Below, in pieces: positions 1 through 8,124 of a stretch of 64,000 bases of DNA. Position 1 is the first letter of the stretch; each line of letters starts with the position of its first letter. The stretch covers positions 186,001 to 250,000 of the forward strand of contig NZ_JBJYIN010000001.1 in assembly GCF_046237015.1 (NCBI RefSeq), written 5' to 3'. Both the position numbers and the translations under genes were made by a program. The notes under the pieces are model-generated. The model was not told where the DNA came from. It saw nothing but the letters and a program-made list of their open reading frames with translations, and searched no databases. Origin of the DNA: JBJYIN01 sp046237015. Lineage in GTDB: Bacteria; Pseudomonadota; Gammaproteobacteria; Enterobacterales; Enterobacteriaceae.

Positions 1-345
1 CACCGCAGACCAGCCAATCAACTTAGGCAAGGGAAGCCAACGGATCCTGAGTTCGATCTCATTGGCATCCGTTTTACGCGTCCAGGCATACCAGCCGTAT
101 ACGTTGGCAGCGAAAAAGAAAATCTGCAACAACAGGCTTGCATAGAGCTGAATCTGGAAGAAAATCACCGCAAACAGGGTGACATTAATCAAGCCAAACA
201 AATAGTTGATGGTTTTTTCCAGGCTCGCGAGCCAGATACACAGCAAACCAAACACTGTGCCAATCGCTTCAATCCAAGAAAGATCGTATCCTCCCGCACC
301 CAATGGAATATGAATCAAGATATTACTGGTACTAAAAAAGTCCAT
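1..345 (-). CDS. pnuC: PnuC nicotinamide riboside transporter (C-terminus cut by window edge)
   Basis: The first 115 residues of a multi-pass inner-membrane protein are present; the rest lies beyond base 1. The start MDFFSTSNILIHIPLGAGGY and the following hydrophobic segments match enterobacterial PnuC, which takes up nicotinamide riboside for the NAD salvage route. It lies 74 bp downstream of nadA on the same strand, the usual nadA-pnuC arrangement, so the two are probably co-transcribed and co-repressed by NadR. The ATG at 345 is chosen from alignment by eye with the E. coli protein. Confidence 0.93.
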   Translation of the reverse strand, partial: MDFFSTSNILIHIPLGAGGYDLSWIEAIGTVFGLLCIWLASLEKTINYLFGLINVTLFAVIFFQIQLYASLLLQIFFFAANVYGWYAWTRKTDANEIELRIRWLPLPKLIGWSAV

Positions 346-419
346 CTCCGCCACCCTATCTTATTGATTAAATAAAATTTGTTATGTTTTTAATCAAGAC
401 ATAACAAAAAATATCGGTA

Positions 420-1481
420 TCAGGCATTCCCGCGTACACGTAATTTTAGTTCTGCCGCAAAATCCAGCATCCGGTTCAATGGAATGAGCGCGCCTTTACG
501 TAGTGATTCATCAACATGAATTTCATGATTTCCCCCCTGTTGCTCCAGACTCTGAGCAATTGCCTCAAGGCCATTCATTGCCATCCAGGGACAATGCGCG
601 CAGCTACGGCACGTAGCTCCTTCCCCCGCCGTCGGCGCTTCTAACAATGTTTTATCTGGGCATGCCTGCTGCATTTTGTAGAAAATACCGCGATCGGTCG
701 CCACAATCAGTTCTCTCTGGGCCAACGTCTTTGCCGCTTGAATCAACTGACTCGTCGAACCCACCGCATCTGCCATTTCAACAACGCTTTGAGGGGACTC
801 TGGATGCACTAAAATTGCCGCATTGGGATAAAGTACTTTCATGCGTTTCAGCGCCTGAGTTTTAAACTCATCATGAACAATACAGGCTCCCTGCCAACAC
901 AGCACATCAGCACCAGTCTGTTTTTGCACATAGTTTCCTAAATGGCGGTCTGGCGCCCAAATGATTTTTTGTCCCAGACTGTCAAGATGCTCAATCAACT
1001 CAACCGCAATACTCGACGTCACGACCCAGTCCGCTCGCGCCTTAACCGCCGCGGATGTGTTGGCATACACCACGACAATACGATCGGGATGGCTATCACA
1101 AAACTGATTAAACGACTCAACAGGACAGCCAAGATCGAGCGAACATTCGGCCTCCAGCGTCGGCATCAGTACCGTTTTTTCGGGGTTGAGTATTTTCGCT
1201 GTTTCGCCCATGAAGCGAACACCCGCCACTAACAACGTTGACGCGGGATGCGAACGACCAAAACGCGCCATTTCTAGCGAGTCCGCCACACATCCTCCCG
1301 TTTCTTCCGCTAATGATTGGATTTCCGGATCGGTATAATAGTGAGCAACCATTACCGCATTTCTCTGCTGCAGTAAGGATTTTATCCTGCTACGGTAATG
1401 CAGCTTTTCTTCGGCAGACAGAGGCTTTGGCTTCGCGGGGAAGGGGTAAATTGTTTCATTGCTATCGAAAAGGATACTCAT
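420..1481 (-). CDS. nadA: Quinolinate synthase NadA
   Basis: Condenses iminoaspartate (made by NadB) with dihydroxyacetone phosphate to quinolinate, the first committed step of NAD synthesis, in the cytoplasm. The protein of 353 residues is collinear with E. coli NadA (347). Cysteines expected to hold the 4Fe-4S cluster are visible near residues 113 (ECSLDLGC), 200 (CWQGAC) and 297 (CRSCAHCPW). I start at the ATG at 1481 (MSILFDSNETIYPF) rather than a possible ATG 42 bp upstream, because a GGAAA ribosome site lies six bases before it and because it matches the family. Two NadR-type boxes lie upstream. Confidence 0.97.
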   Translation of the reverse strand: MSILFDSNETIYPFPAKPKPLSAEEKLHYRSRIKSLLQQRNAVMVAHYYTDPEIQSLAEETGGCVADSLEMARFGRSHPASTLLVAGVRFMGETAKILNPEKTVLMPTLEAECSLDLGCPVESFNQFCDSHPDRIVVVYANTSAAVKARADWVVTSSIAVELIEHLDSLGQKIIWAPDRHLGNYVQKQTGADVLCWQGACIVHDEFKTQALKRMKVLYPNAAILVHPESPQSVVEMADAVGSTSQLIQAAKTLAQRELIVATDRGIFYKMQQACPDKTLLEAPTAGEGATCRSCAHCPWMAMNGLEAIAQSLEQQGGNHEIHVDESLRKGALIPLNRMLDFAAELKLRVRGNA

Positions 1482-1547
1482 TATGGATTTCCATGATGAC
1501 AATGTAGAATACCGAACGAACATTTCCGCATCGGTTTTACTCTCATG

Positions 1548-1565
1548 TGTTTTTTATCCTAAACA
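1548..1565. promoter_or_regulatory. NadR-type operator, proximal to nadA
   Basis: The 18-bp element reads TGTTTT-N6-TAAACA, one mismatch from the enterobacterial NadR consensus TGTTTA-N6-TAAACA. It sits 67 bp upstream of the nadA start codon. NadR represses nadA-pnuC when NAD is plentiful in enterics; the binding here is inferred from the match. Confidence 0.6.
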
Positions 1566-1620
1566 AAATACCGAAAAAAACGCCTAAAGTCGCTTTATTT
1601 TTACATAACCATGGCTTAAT

Positions 1621-1638
1621 TGTTTACTCTGCTAAAAA
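1621..1638. promoter_or_regulatory. Second NadR-type operator, proximal to the divergent small gene
   Basis: TGTTTA-N6-TAAAAA, again one mismatch from the NadR consensus. It is 40 bp upstream of the GTG start at 1678 and 140 bp from nadA, so it could serve nadA, the divergent gene, or both. Confidence 0.5.
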
Positions 1639-1677
1639 CAACGTTATAAATCATTCATCAAGGAAACGGGAGATTCA

Positions 1678-2076
1678 GTGGCGCATATTTATATCAAAAT
1701 TTATCGCAATACGTTGATCGTCAGAAATGTGGATACTGGGGAAGAAGTGACGGGAAAACCGGAAACACCGTTTACCACAGCACGGTTGCTGCTCGGGCAA
1801 ATGATTCCGGCGATGAAATTACTGCAACAATTAACCAAAAAGGCCGCACCCAAACGACTCGTCAATTGCTTCTTTCCTCATAAAGTGATTATTCATCCGA
1901 TGGAGATGAATGAAGGAGGACACAGTCAGGTTGAGTTTGCCAGTTATATCGAACTTGCCAAAACTATTAGCCCACAAGGAAAGCAAATTTACGTATGCAG
2001 TAAACCAGCCTTGTTAACCGATCAGGAGATTATTCAGATAGTTAGCGGCCAACAGAGCGGTGTTGTCAGCCGTTAA
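1678..2076 (+). CDS. Small protein resembling part of the MreB fold, function unknown
   Basis: A 132-residue soluble protein with no signal peptide or membrane segment. The GTG start is preceded by GGAAACGGGAGA. Its layout recalls the first actin-like subdomain of MreB: an N-terminal strand pair (IYIKIYRNTLIVRNVDTGE, compare the MreB nucleotide loop), a helix ending ...MKLLQQLTKK, a strand RLVNCFFPHKVIIHP (compare the MreB segment LVCVPVGATQ), a helix with SYIELAKTISPQGKQIY, then a short strand. The acidic and glycine residues of the MreB phosphate loops are missing, so ATP binding is unlikely. It is transcribed divergently from nadA and shares its regulatory region. The MreB relation is an inference by eye; the function is unknown. 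Confidence 0.75.
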   Translation: MAHIYIKIYRNTLIVRNVDTGEEVTGKPETPFTTARLLLGQMIPAMKLLQQLTKKAAPKRLVNCFFPHKVIIHPMEMNEGGHSQVEFASYIELAKTISPQGKQIYVCSKPALLTDQEIIQIVSGQQSGVVSR

Positions 2077-2124
2077 GCGATCGCCATATCGCCATCGAAT
2101 GCTAGCCAATGTGACAGAAGAGCA

Positions 2125-2841
2125 CTAGCCAAAAATCCGGTGCCAGTAAAGGGATATAGGGATAATAAGTACTAACGCTGGCAGAAAATTGACAACCGCA
2201 AAGAGTTTAATCTGAGCAATCCTCAGCCCTACGGCAACCATAATAATGCCACCACAGGCGGAGAAATCGCCCATCGTGATATCGGTCATAAACGGCATAA
2301 TCAGCTTAGCGGAGAAAAAGAGCAAAGCCTGAATAATCAACTGTGGGACAGCTATCGACATCACCGCGAAACCCAGCGTAATGGCGAAAATCAGTGCGGT
2401 AAACACATCCAGCGCCGACTTGATAATCAATAACTGATAGTCACCGGTCAACCCTTCTGTTAATGCACCAACTACCCCCGTACCACTGGCACAAAACAAT
2501 ACGATAAGTGCCGTAAAATTCTGTGTATAAACATCCTGTGGCAACCGGTGTTCAGGCGTAGGCAAAACACGGCTTAACATTCGTTGGATAAACACACCAA
2601 ACTTTTGAACGCCATATTCCATACGCAGCAACTCACCAACGGCAACACCGATAACCGTTGCCAGCGCCACTGCGGGTAATTGCTGAACTTTTACGATCAG
2701 CGTAATTCCCATCGCAATAGACACCATGGCAAATGCCGGAGGCAAACCATCTTGTAAGCGTTGTGGAATAAAACGACGTAATGCAATACCCAAGCCGCCA
2801 CCAATCAGGATAGCAGCACCATTAATCAAAGGACCAACCAT
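2125..2841 (-). CDS. DUF554 family membrane protein (YqgA-like)
   Basis: 238 residues with six or seven hydrophobic segments starting at once (MVGPLINGAAILIGGGLGI). The pattern matches the DUF554 family, to which E. coli YqgA belongs; no biochemical role is established. The ATG at 2841 is preferred to a start 57 bp upstream because a GGGAGA ribosome site precedes it and family members begin at this point. It ends 48 bp from the convergent MreB-like gene and lies downstream of cusA, separated by 335 bp with a hairpin, so it is probably a separate transcript. Confidence 0.88.
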   Translation of the reverse strand: MVGPLINGAAILIGGGLGIALRRFIPQRLQDGLPPAFAMVSIAMGITLIVKVQQLPAVALATVIGVAVGELLRMEYGVQKFGVFIQRMLSRVLPTPEHRLPQDVYTQNFTALIVLFCASGTGVVGALTEGLTGDYQLLIIKSALDVFTALIFAITLGFAVMSIAVPQLIIQALLFFSAKLIMPFMTDITMGDFSACGGIIMVAVGLRIAQIKLFAVVNFLPALVLIIPISLYWHRIFG

Positions 2842-3176
2842 AAAAATCTCCCTAACCACGGCAAAACATACGTTTCCGTAGCGACGACTCCACAACAACT
2901 ATAGGTTTTGAAATATAAATGACCGGATGGGCTTTACGGCGCTATAGCGAGGGATTAAAAAACATAATATACCCCAAAGTGGAGGTGAAAGGAGAACATT
3001 AAAAAACGGCAACGGCAGTGCGGAGAGAGACGGATTCAAACAGAGATGGCTGCGAGACAAGTGACTCGGGGTATCATCCACACGCTACTTTTGCCAACGT
3101 TATTGGCGTGGGGTCCCAGCTTCCAGCCGGGACCCGATTATCAACCTGATGGATCTGTGCCGCGAGTTTTCTGCGG
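2842..3176. other. Intergenic region between DUF554 gene and cusA, with hairpins
   Basis: No credible gene. It should hold the promoter of the DUF554 gene. Near the cusA end there is an inverted repeat GGGTCCC/GGGACCC at 3111-3135 and a second, GCCGC/GCGGC, at 3159-3177 right behind the cusA stop codon. Neither has a T-run, so intrinsic termination of cus is plausible but not typical. Confidence 0.5.
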
Positions 3177-6100
3177 CTAATAAGAATGGTTGCTATGCCG
3201 ACGTAACCAGATCAATTTATAGGCCGCAGGAATAATAAACAGCGATAGCAATGGCGCAGTGATCATACCGCCAATCATCGGTGCCGCAATACGACTCATC
3301 ACTTCTGAGCCCGCGCCAGTTCCCCATAAAATGGGCAGAAGACCGGCAATAATGACAGCCACGGTCATCGCCTTTGGCCGCACCCGCAATACGGCACCGT
3401 GGTATAACGCGTCATCAAGCCTATCCGAGGTAAATGTATCCTTATTGGATAATGCAGGATCCGCTTCGATAGCATGACGCAGATACATCAACATCACGAC
3501 ACCGAACTCTGCGGCTACCCCCGCCAGCGCAATAAACCCTGTCCCCGTCGCGACAGACATATGAAACCCCTGCCAATACAAGAACCATATCCCCCCGATC
3601 AGCGCAAACGGCAGGCTCATCAGCAGCAAAAGCGCTTCATCAACGCGACGAAATGCCAGATAAAGCAGGATGAAGATGATCATCACCGTCATGGGAACCA
3701 TCAACTTCAATTTTTTATTGGCATGCTCCAGCAATTCAAATTGTCCAGAGAAAGAGACGCTGATGCCGGGTCGAAACTTAACCTGCTCACCGATAGCAGT
3801 CTTCAGATCGTTGACAACAGAGACCATGTCACGGCCACGAGCGTCAATATAGATCCAACTGGCAGGACGCGCATTTTCGGTCTTCAGCATTGTCGGGCCG
3901 GAAACAACCTTCACCTCAGCCACATCACCCAGTGTAATTTGCTGCTTCATCGGTGTGAGTATCGGCAACTGCCTCAGCGCTTCTGGACCATCACGAAATC
4001 CCTGGGGGTAACGAATATTGATAGGATAACGCGCCACGCCTTCGACGGTTTCACCTACCATTGCCCCTCCGATAGCAGAAGAGACAAACAGTTGCACATC
4101 CCCCACCGTCATTCCATAACGTGAAGCTTTCTCCCGATGAATATCCACATCAATATAGCGCCCGCCCCCCAGACGCTCAGCCAACGCGGAAACAACGCCA
4201 GGAACCGTTTTAGCCACATTTTCAATTTGCTGGGCCGTTTCATCAATATCCGAGAGCACCGTGCCTGATACTTTTATACCGATCGGACTCTTAATCCCGG
4301 TGGATAGCATATCAATACGATTACGGATCGGCGGAACCCAGAGGTTAGCCAGCCCCGGCAAACGGACCGTTGTGTCTAATTCCTCAATAATCTTGTCCAA
4401 CGTCATGCCCGGACGCCATTGATCTTCCGGCTTAAGCTGAATGGTGGTTTCCACCATCTCCAACGGAGCCGCGTCAGTTGCCGTTTCTGCTTTCCCCGTC
4501 TTACCAAATACCGATGAGACTTCGGGTACCGTTTTAATGAGTTTGTCCGTTATCTGCAAAAGTGCAGCGGCCTGCCCTGGCGAAACGCCCGGCAGCGTTG
4601 ACGGCATATAGAGTAAATCGCCTTCATTCATTTTTGGCAGGAATTCCCCCCCGACTTTACTCAATGGCCATATCACGGTAAAAATCGATAACACCGCAAC
4701 CACCAGCGTCAGTTTTGGCCAGTGAAGTACCCTGAGCAGCAAGGGGTGATAAATTCTGATCAAAAAACGGTTCAGTGGATTACTGGTTTCAGCCGGAATT
4801 TTCCCCCTAATCCAGAATCCCATGAGAATAGGGATCACCACAATAGCCAGTGCTGCCGCACCAGCCATAGCGTACGTTTTAGTAAAGGCGAGCGGACCAA
4901 ATAGACGACCTTCCTGTCCTTCCAGCGTAAAAATCGGAATAAACGATAACGTAATAATCAGCAGACTGATAAACAATGCAGGACCCACTTCAACCGACGC
5001 ATCCGTGATCACCTTCCAGCGCGTTTCATTGTTTATCTGCTCATCCGGATGGTTATGCTCCCACTCTTCCAGTCGCTTATGTGCATTCTCTATCATCACA
5101 ATAGCGGCATCCACCATCGCCCCAACGGCAATCGCGATGCCTCCCAGTGACATGATATTGGCATTCAGTCCTTGAAAACGCATGACGATAAAAGCAATGC
5201 ACAGGCCCAGCGGCAACGAGATGATCGCAACCAGCGCTGAGCGCACATGCCAGAGGAACAGCGCACAAACAATGGCGACGACAATAAACTCTTCCAATAA
5301 TTTATCGCTAAGGTTATCAATCGCACGATCAATGAGCTGACTACGATCGTAAGTCGTGACCACCTCCACCCCTTCCGGCAGGCTGTTTTTCAGCGTTTCA
5401 AGCTTATCTTTCACCGCGGAAATGACTTCGCGGGCATTTTTACCTGAACGTAAGATCACCACGCCACCGGCCACCTCACCTTCACCATCCAGTTCTGCGA
5501 TGCCACGCCGCATTTCCGGTCCGATCTGAACACGGGCTACGTCGCTCAGATAGACTGGAACGCCGTTTTCCCCCGTTTTAAGAACAATATGATTAAAATC
5601 ATCAATGGTTTTGAGGTATCCGCTGGCGCGGACCATGTATTCTGCTTCTGCGATCTCTACCGAAGAGCCACCAGCCTCCTGATTGGAAGACTCAAGCGCC
5701 TGTTTAACCTCCTGAAGACCAACGCCGTACTGGGCCAGTTGCATCGGGTTAACCTGAATCTGATACTGTTTTACCACTCCGCCCACGGAGGCAACTTCCG
5801 CTACATCAGGAATGGTTTTCAATTCGAATTTTAAAAACCAGTCCTGAAGAGAACGTAGCTCCGCAAGATCATGCTTGCCACTGTGATCGACCAGCGCATA
5901 CTCAAAAATCCAACCTACACCGGTGGCATCAGGGCCAATCTCTGAACTGACTCCGGCGGGTAATTTCCCTTGAACCTGATTGAGATATTCCAGTACGCGC
6001 GACCTTGCCCAGTACAAATCGGTGCCGTCTTCAAAAATCACATACACATAGGAATCACCAAACTGGGAAAAACCGCGTACCGTTTTTGCACCGGGTACAG

Positions 6101-6323
6101 AAAGCATGGTTGTCGTCAGAGGATAAGTTACCTGATTCTCAACAAGTTGCGGTGCCTGCCCTGGATAGCTGGTTTTAATAATCACTTGTACATCGGAGAG
6201 GTCAGGCAACGCATCAACGGGCGTATTGATGATCGTCCAGGTTCCCCAGACACTCAGGAACAAAACCCCCATCATCACCAGAAACCGGTTGGCGACCGAA
6301 CGCCGGATAATCCATTCAATCAT
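3177..6323 (-). CDS. cusA: CusA, Cu(I)/Ag(I) RND efflux pump
   Basis: Inner-membrane heavy-metal RND transporter that drives Cu(I) and Ag(I) through CusBC across the outer membrane using the proton gradient. 1048 residues, near identical in layout to E. coli CusA (1047): MIEWIIRRSVANRF start, twelve membrane helices in two groups, two large periplasmic loops. The three methionines that bind metal in the E. coli pump are kept, in the contexts GDLLYMPSTLPG, APLEMVETT and RIDMLSTGIKSP. The start at 6323 is preceded by GAGGAG, which overlaps the end of cusB; an upstream in-frame extension is rejected. Last gene of cusCFBA. Confidence 0.97.
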   Translation of the reverse strand: MIEWIIRRSVANRFLVMMGVLFLSVWGTWTIINTPVDALPDLSDVQVIIKTSYPGQAPQLVENQVTYPLTTTMLSVPGAKTVRGFSQFGDSYVYVIFEDGTDLYWARSRVLEYLNQVQGKLPAGVSSEIGPDATGVGWIFEYALVDHSGKHDLAELRSLQDWFLKFELKTIPDVAEVASVGGVVKQYQIQVNPMQLAQYGVGLQEVKQALESSNQEAGGSSVEIAEAEYMVRASGYLKTIDDFNHIVLKTGENGVPVYLSDVARVQIGPEMRRGIAELDGEGEVAGGVVILRSGKNAREVISAVKDKLETLKNSLPEGVEVVTTYDRSQLIDRAIDNLSDKLLEEFIVVAIVCALFLWHVRSALVAIISLPLGLCIAFIVMRFQGLNANIMSLGGIAIAVGAMVDAAIVMIENAHKRLEEWEHNHPDEQINNETRWKVITDASVEVGPALFISLLIITLSFIPIFTLEGQEGRLFGPLAFTKTYAMAGAAALAIVVIPILMGFWIRGKIPAETSNPLNRFLIRIYHPLLLRVLHWPKLTLVVAVLSIFTVIWPLSKVGGEFLPKMNEGDLLYMPSTLPGVSPGQAAALLQITDKLIKTVPEVSSVFGKTGKAETATDAAPLEMVETTIQLKPEDQWRPGMTLDKIIEELDTTVRLPGLANLWVPPIRNRIDMLSTGIKSPIGIKVSGTVLSDIDETAQQIENVAKTVPGVVSALAERLGGGRYIDVDIHREKASRYGMTVGDVQLFVSSAIGGAMVGETVEGVARYPINIRYPQGFRDGPEALRQLPILTPMKQQITLGDVAEVKVVSGPTMLKTENARPASWIYIDARGRDMVSVVNDLKTAIGEQVKFRPGISVSFSGQFELLEHANKKLKLMVPMTVMIIFILLYLAFRRVDEALLLLMSLPFALIGGIWFLYWQGFHMSVATGTGFIALAGVAAEFGVVMLMYLRHAIEADPALSNKDTFTSDRLDDALYHGAVLRVRPKAMTVAVIIAGLLPILWGTGAGSEVMSRIAAPMIGGMITAPLLSLFIIPAAYKLIWLRRHSNHSY

Positions 6324-6333
6324 CGTCGTCTCC

Positions 6334-7617
6334 TCAGTGACCAGCATGTGCATTTGCAGAATGGTCAGCGTGCTCTGGCGTCGAACTTTCTGGCTTATCC
6401 GAATGGCGCATACGTTCCAAGGCACCCGAAATATTGGCTTCCGAGTCAATCAGGAAAAGGCCATTAACAACGATAGATTCCCCTTCACTCAACCCAGCCG
6501 CTACCCCCGTCTGTCGTGGCGACGCATGCGAGATTCGAATTGCTTTAGGAACAAAACGACCATCGTTGTCTACGGTAATAACGCGCTGTTCGTCACCGGT
6601 ATCGATGACAGCCTGAGAGGGAATGAGCAACATTTCCTGGCTCTGAGTGCTGAGCTTGAGATAGGCATTCATGCCTGGTTTGAGTAATTCATCTTTATTA
6701 TCTACCTGAAAACGAACCTGAAGCGTCCGGGTCGTCAGATCAACGCTGGGGAGAATACTCCATTTCTCAATATGGAAAGTCTTATCCGGGTAAGCCGGAA
6801 CGGTGATATCAAACTGGGAAGAATCCTTAAGCAGAGCGGCAATAGACTCAGGGACTGCGGCACTCACCCAGACCGGATCCATTCCTTGAATCTGAGCCAC
6901 AACATTATCCTTTGAAATGTTCATCCCGGTTCTCAAATCAAACGCGGTGATCACACCATCAATAGGTGCTTTAATCGTAAAGCGAGTCTGAATGGTACGA
7001 GCCGTGCGTAAGCGGAGGATATCCTCTTCCGACATGCCGGTAAGACGAAGCCGTTCAAGTACACCTTTAAGCTGTGTTGCCGAGCCGCCTGTTCCCTGCA
7101 ACAAAAGATACTCACTCTGGGCTTCCACCCAGGCAGGAATGGTAATATCTACCAGAGGTGTTCCCTTTTTCACCTTATCTCCGATAGTCAGCGGATAAAC
7201 TTTTTCAATAAATCCGTCCGACCGAGCCTGAACGATGGCAAACTGATATTCATTAAAATTGACATTGGCAGGGATAGTCTGAAAATACGTTAGGCGACCT
7301 TTACTCACCTTTTCTGTTTTAAGCCCCAGATTCTGAACCTGAGTTGGATCGATACGGATACCGTTGTTGTTCTCAGCGCCCCCTTCATCGGCGTACTTGG
7401 GCACAAGATCCATATCCATAAACGGCGACTTTCCTGGTTTATCGAACTTGGTATCAGGCTTCATCGGGTCATACCAAAACAGCACTTTCCGCTCCGATGG
7501 TTGGATCGCCGTTTTATCCGCTGAATTGAAATACTGGTAAGCACTAACAGATATAAGCCCTCCGATAACAAGGCTACTCACAGTCACTACAGCATATTTT
7601 AATTTTAAAGAAATCAT
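6334..7617 (-). CDS. cusB: CusB, periplasmic adaptor of the copper efflux pump
   Basis: Membrane-fusion protein linking CusA to CusC and passing Cu(I) from CusF. 427 residues, about 20 longer than E. coli CusB. It has an N-terminal membrane anchor (LKYAVVTVSSLVIGGLIS), a metal-binding segment YDPMKPDTKFDKPGKSPFMD near residues 49-68, lipoyl-like halves around EKVYPLTIGDKVKKGT and APIDGVITAFDL, and a beta-barrel. The extra length is a His-rich tail (HADHSANAHAGH) at the C-terminus. It stops 10 bp before cusA, whose ribosome site overlaps the cusB stop. Confidence 0.96.
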   Translation of the reverse strand: MISLKLKYAVVTVSSLVIGGLISVSAYQYFNSADKTAIQPSERKVLFWYDPMKPDTKFDKPGKSPFMDMDLVPKYADEGGAENNNGIRIDPTQVQNLGLKTEKVSKGRLTYFQTIPANVNFNEYQFAIVQARSDGFIEKVYPLTIGDKVKKGTPLVDITIPAWVEAQSEYLLLQGTGGSATQLKGVLERLRLTGMSEEDILRLRTARTIQTRFTIKAPIDGVITAFDLRTGMNISKDNVVAQIQGMDPVWVSAAVPESIAALLKDSSQFDITVPAYPDKTFHIEKWSILPSVDLTTRTLQVRFQVDNKDELLKPGMNAYLKLSTQSQEMLLIPSQAVIDTGDEQRVITVDNDGRFVPKAIRISHASPRQTGVAAGLSEGESIVVNGLFLIDSEANISGALERMRHSDKPESSTPEHADHSANAHAGH

Positions 7618-7663
7618 TATTATTCCCGCTGAGTTTATAGCCTATCCCAGTAGGCGTGATTGA

Positions 7664-7681
7664 TGAAGTATGACGGGTATA
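7664..7681 (-). repeat. Relic of an ERIC terminus between cusF and cusB
   Basis: 18 bases identical to the reverse complement of one ERIC end (compare 24670-24687). No other ERIC sequence surrounds it, so this is a deletion remnant or a chance match. Confidence 0.4.
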
Positions 7682-7733
7682 TCTGCCATAACCGCGTTAC
7701 GGCAGACAATACAATGACTCATCAGAAAATAAA

Positions 7734-8090
7734 TCAAGGCTGAATGGTTGTTATTTCCTTAAGTAAGGAAATATTCCCCTGTTGCACAAACGAAAAATTT
7801 ACATGATTGCCTATTTTCAAATCACTGATGCTGCTATTGAGTGTGGTGAAAGTAAACCGCATCGTCATTGCAGGCCAATTTATTGACGGAATAACACCGT
7901 GCTCGATAGTAATTTTCTTATTATCAAGATCGATACCTTTAATTATTCCGCTCGCACTGACAACCTGTTGCTGAGAGGGTGTTTCAGCGACAGATGCCAT
8001 TTCGCCGTGGTGATGTTCATTTGCCTGAACTCCCGTCATTGCAAAAACGGAGATAAGACCAAACAAAAAAATGCTCATTGATTTATTCAT
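7734..8090 (-). CDS. cusF: CusF, periplasmic Cu(I)/Ag(I) chaperone
   Basis: Small periplasmic metallochaperone, 118 residues with a signal peptide (MNKSMSIFLFGLISVFAMTG, cleavage near VQA/NE). The metal site is visible: His in KKITIEHG, and the Trp and two Met in INWPAMTMRF, the residues that bind Cu(I) with a cation-pi Trp contact in E. coli CusF. A HHH stretch follows the signal peptide. The ATG at 8090 starts the signal peptide and has AAGGGCAG before it. Lies between cusC and cusB as in E. coli. Confidence 0.95.
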   Translation of the reverse strand: MNKSMSIFLFGLISVFAMTGVQANEHHHGEMASVAETPSQQQVVSASGIIKGIDLDNKKITIEHGVIPSINWPAMTMRFTFTTLNSSISDLKIGNHVNFSFVQQGNISLLKEITTIQP

Positions 8091-8124
8091 ATTAACTGCC
8101 CTTAATTTCTTAAAGTTAAAATAA

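Noticed and set aside
2899..3081. Minus-strand 60-codon frame between the DUF554 gene and cusA
   Set aside because: Hydrophobic end but no ribosome site, no homology, and it abuts the real gene's upstream region.
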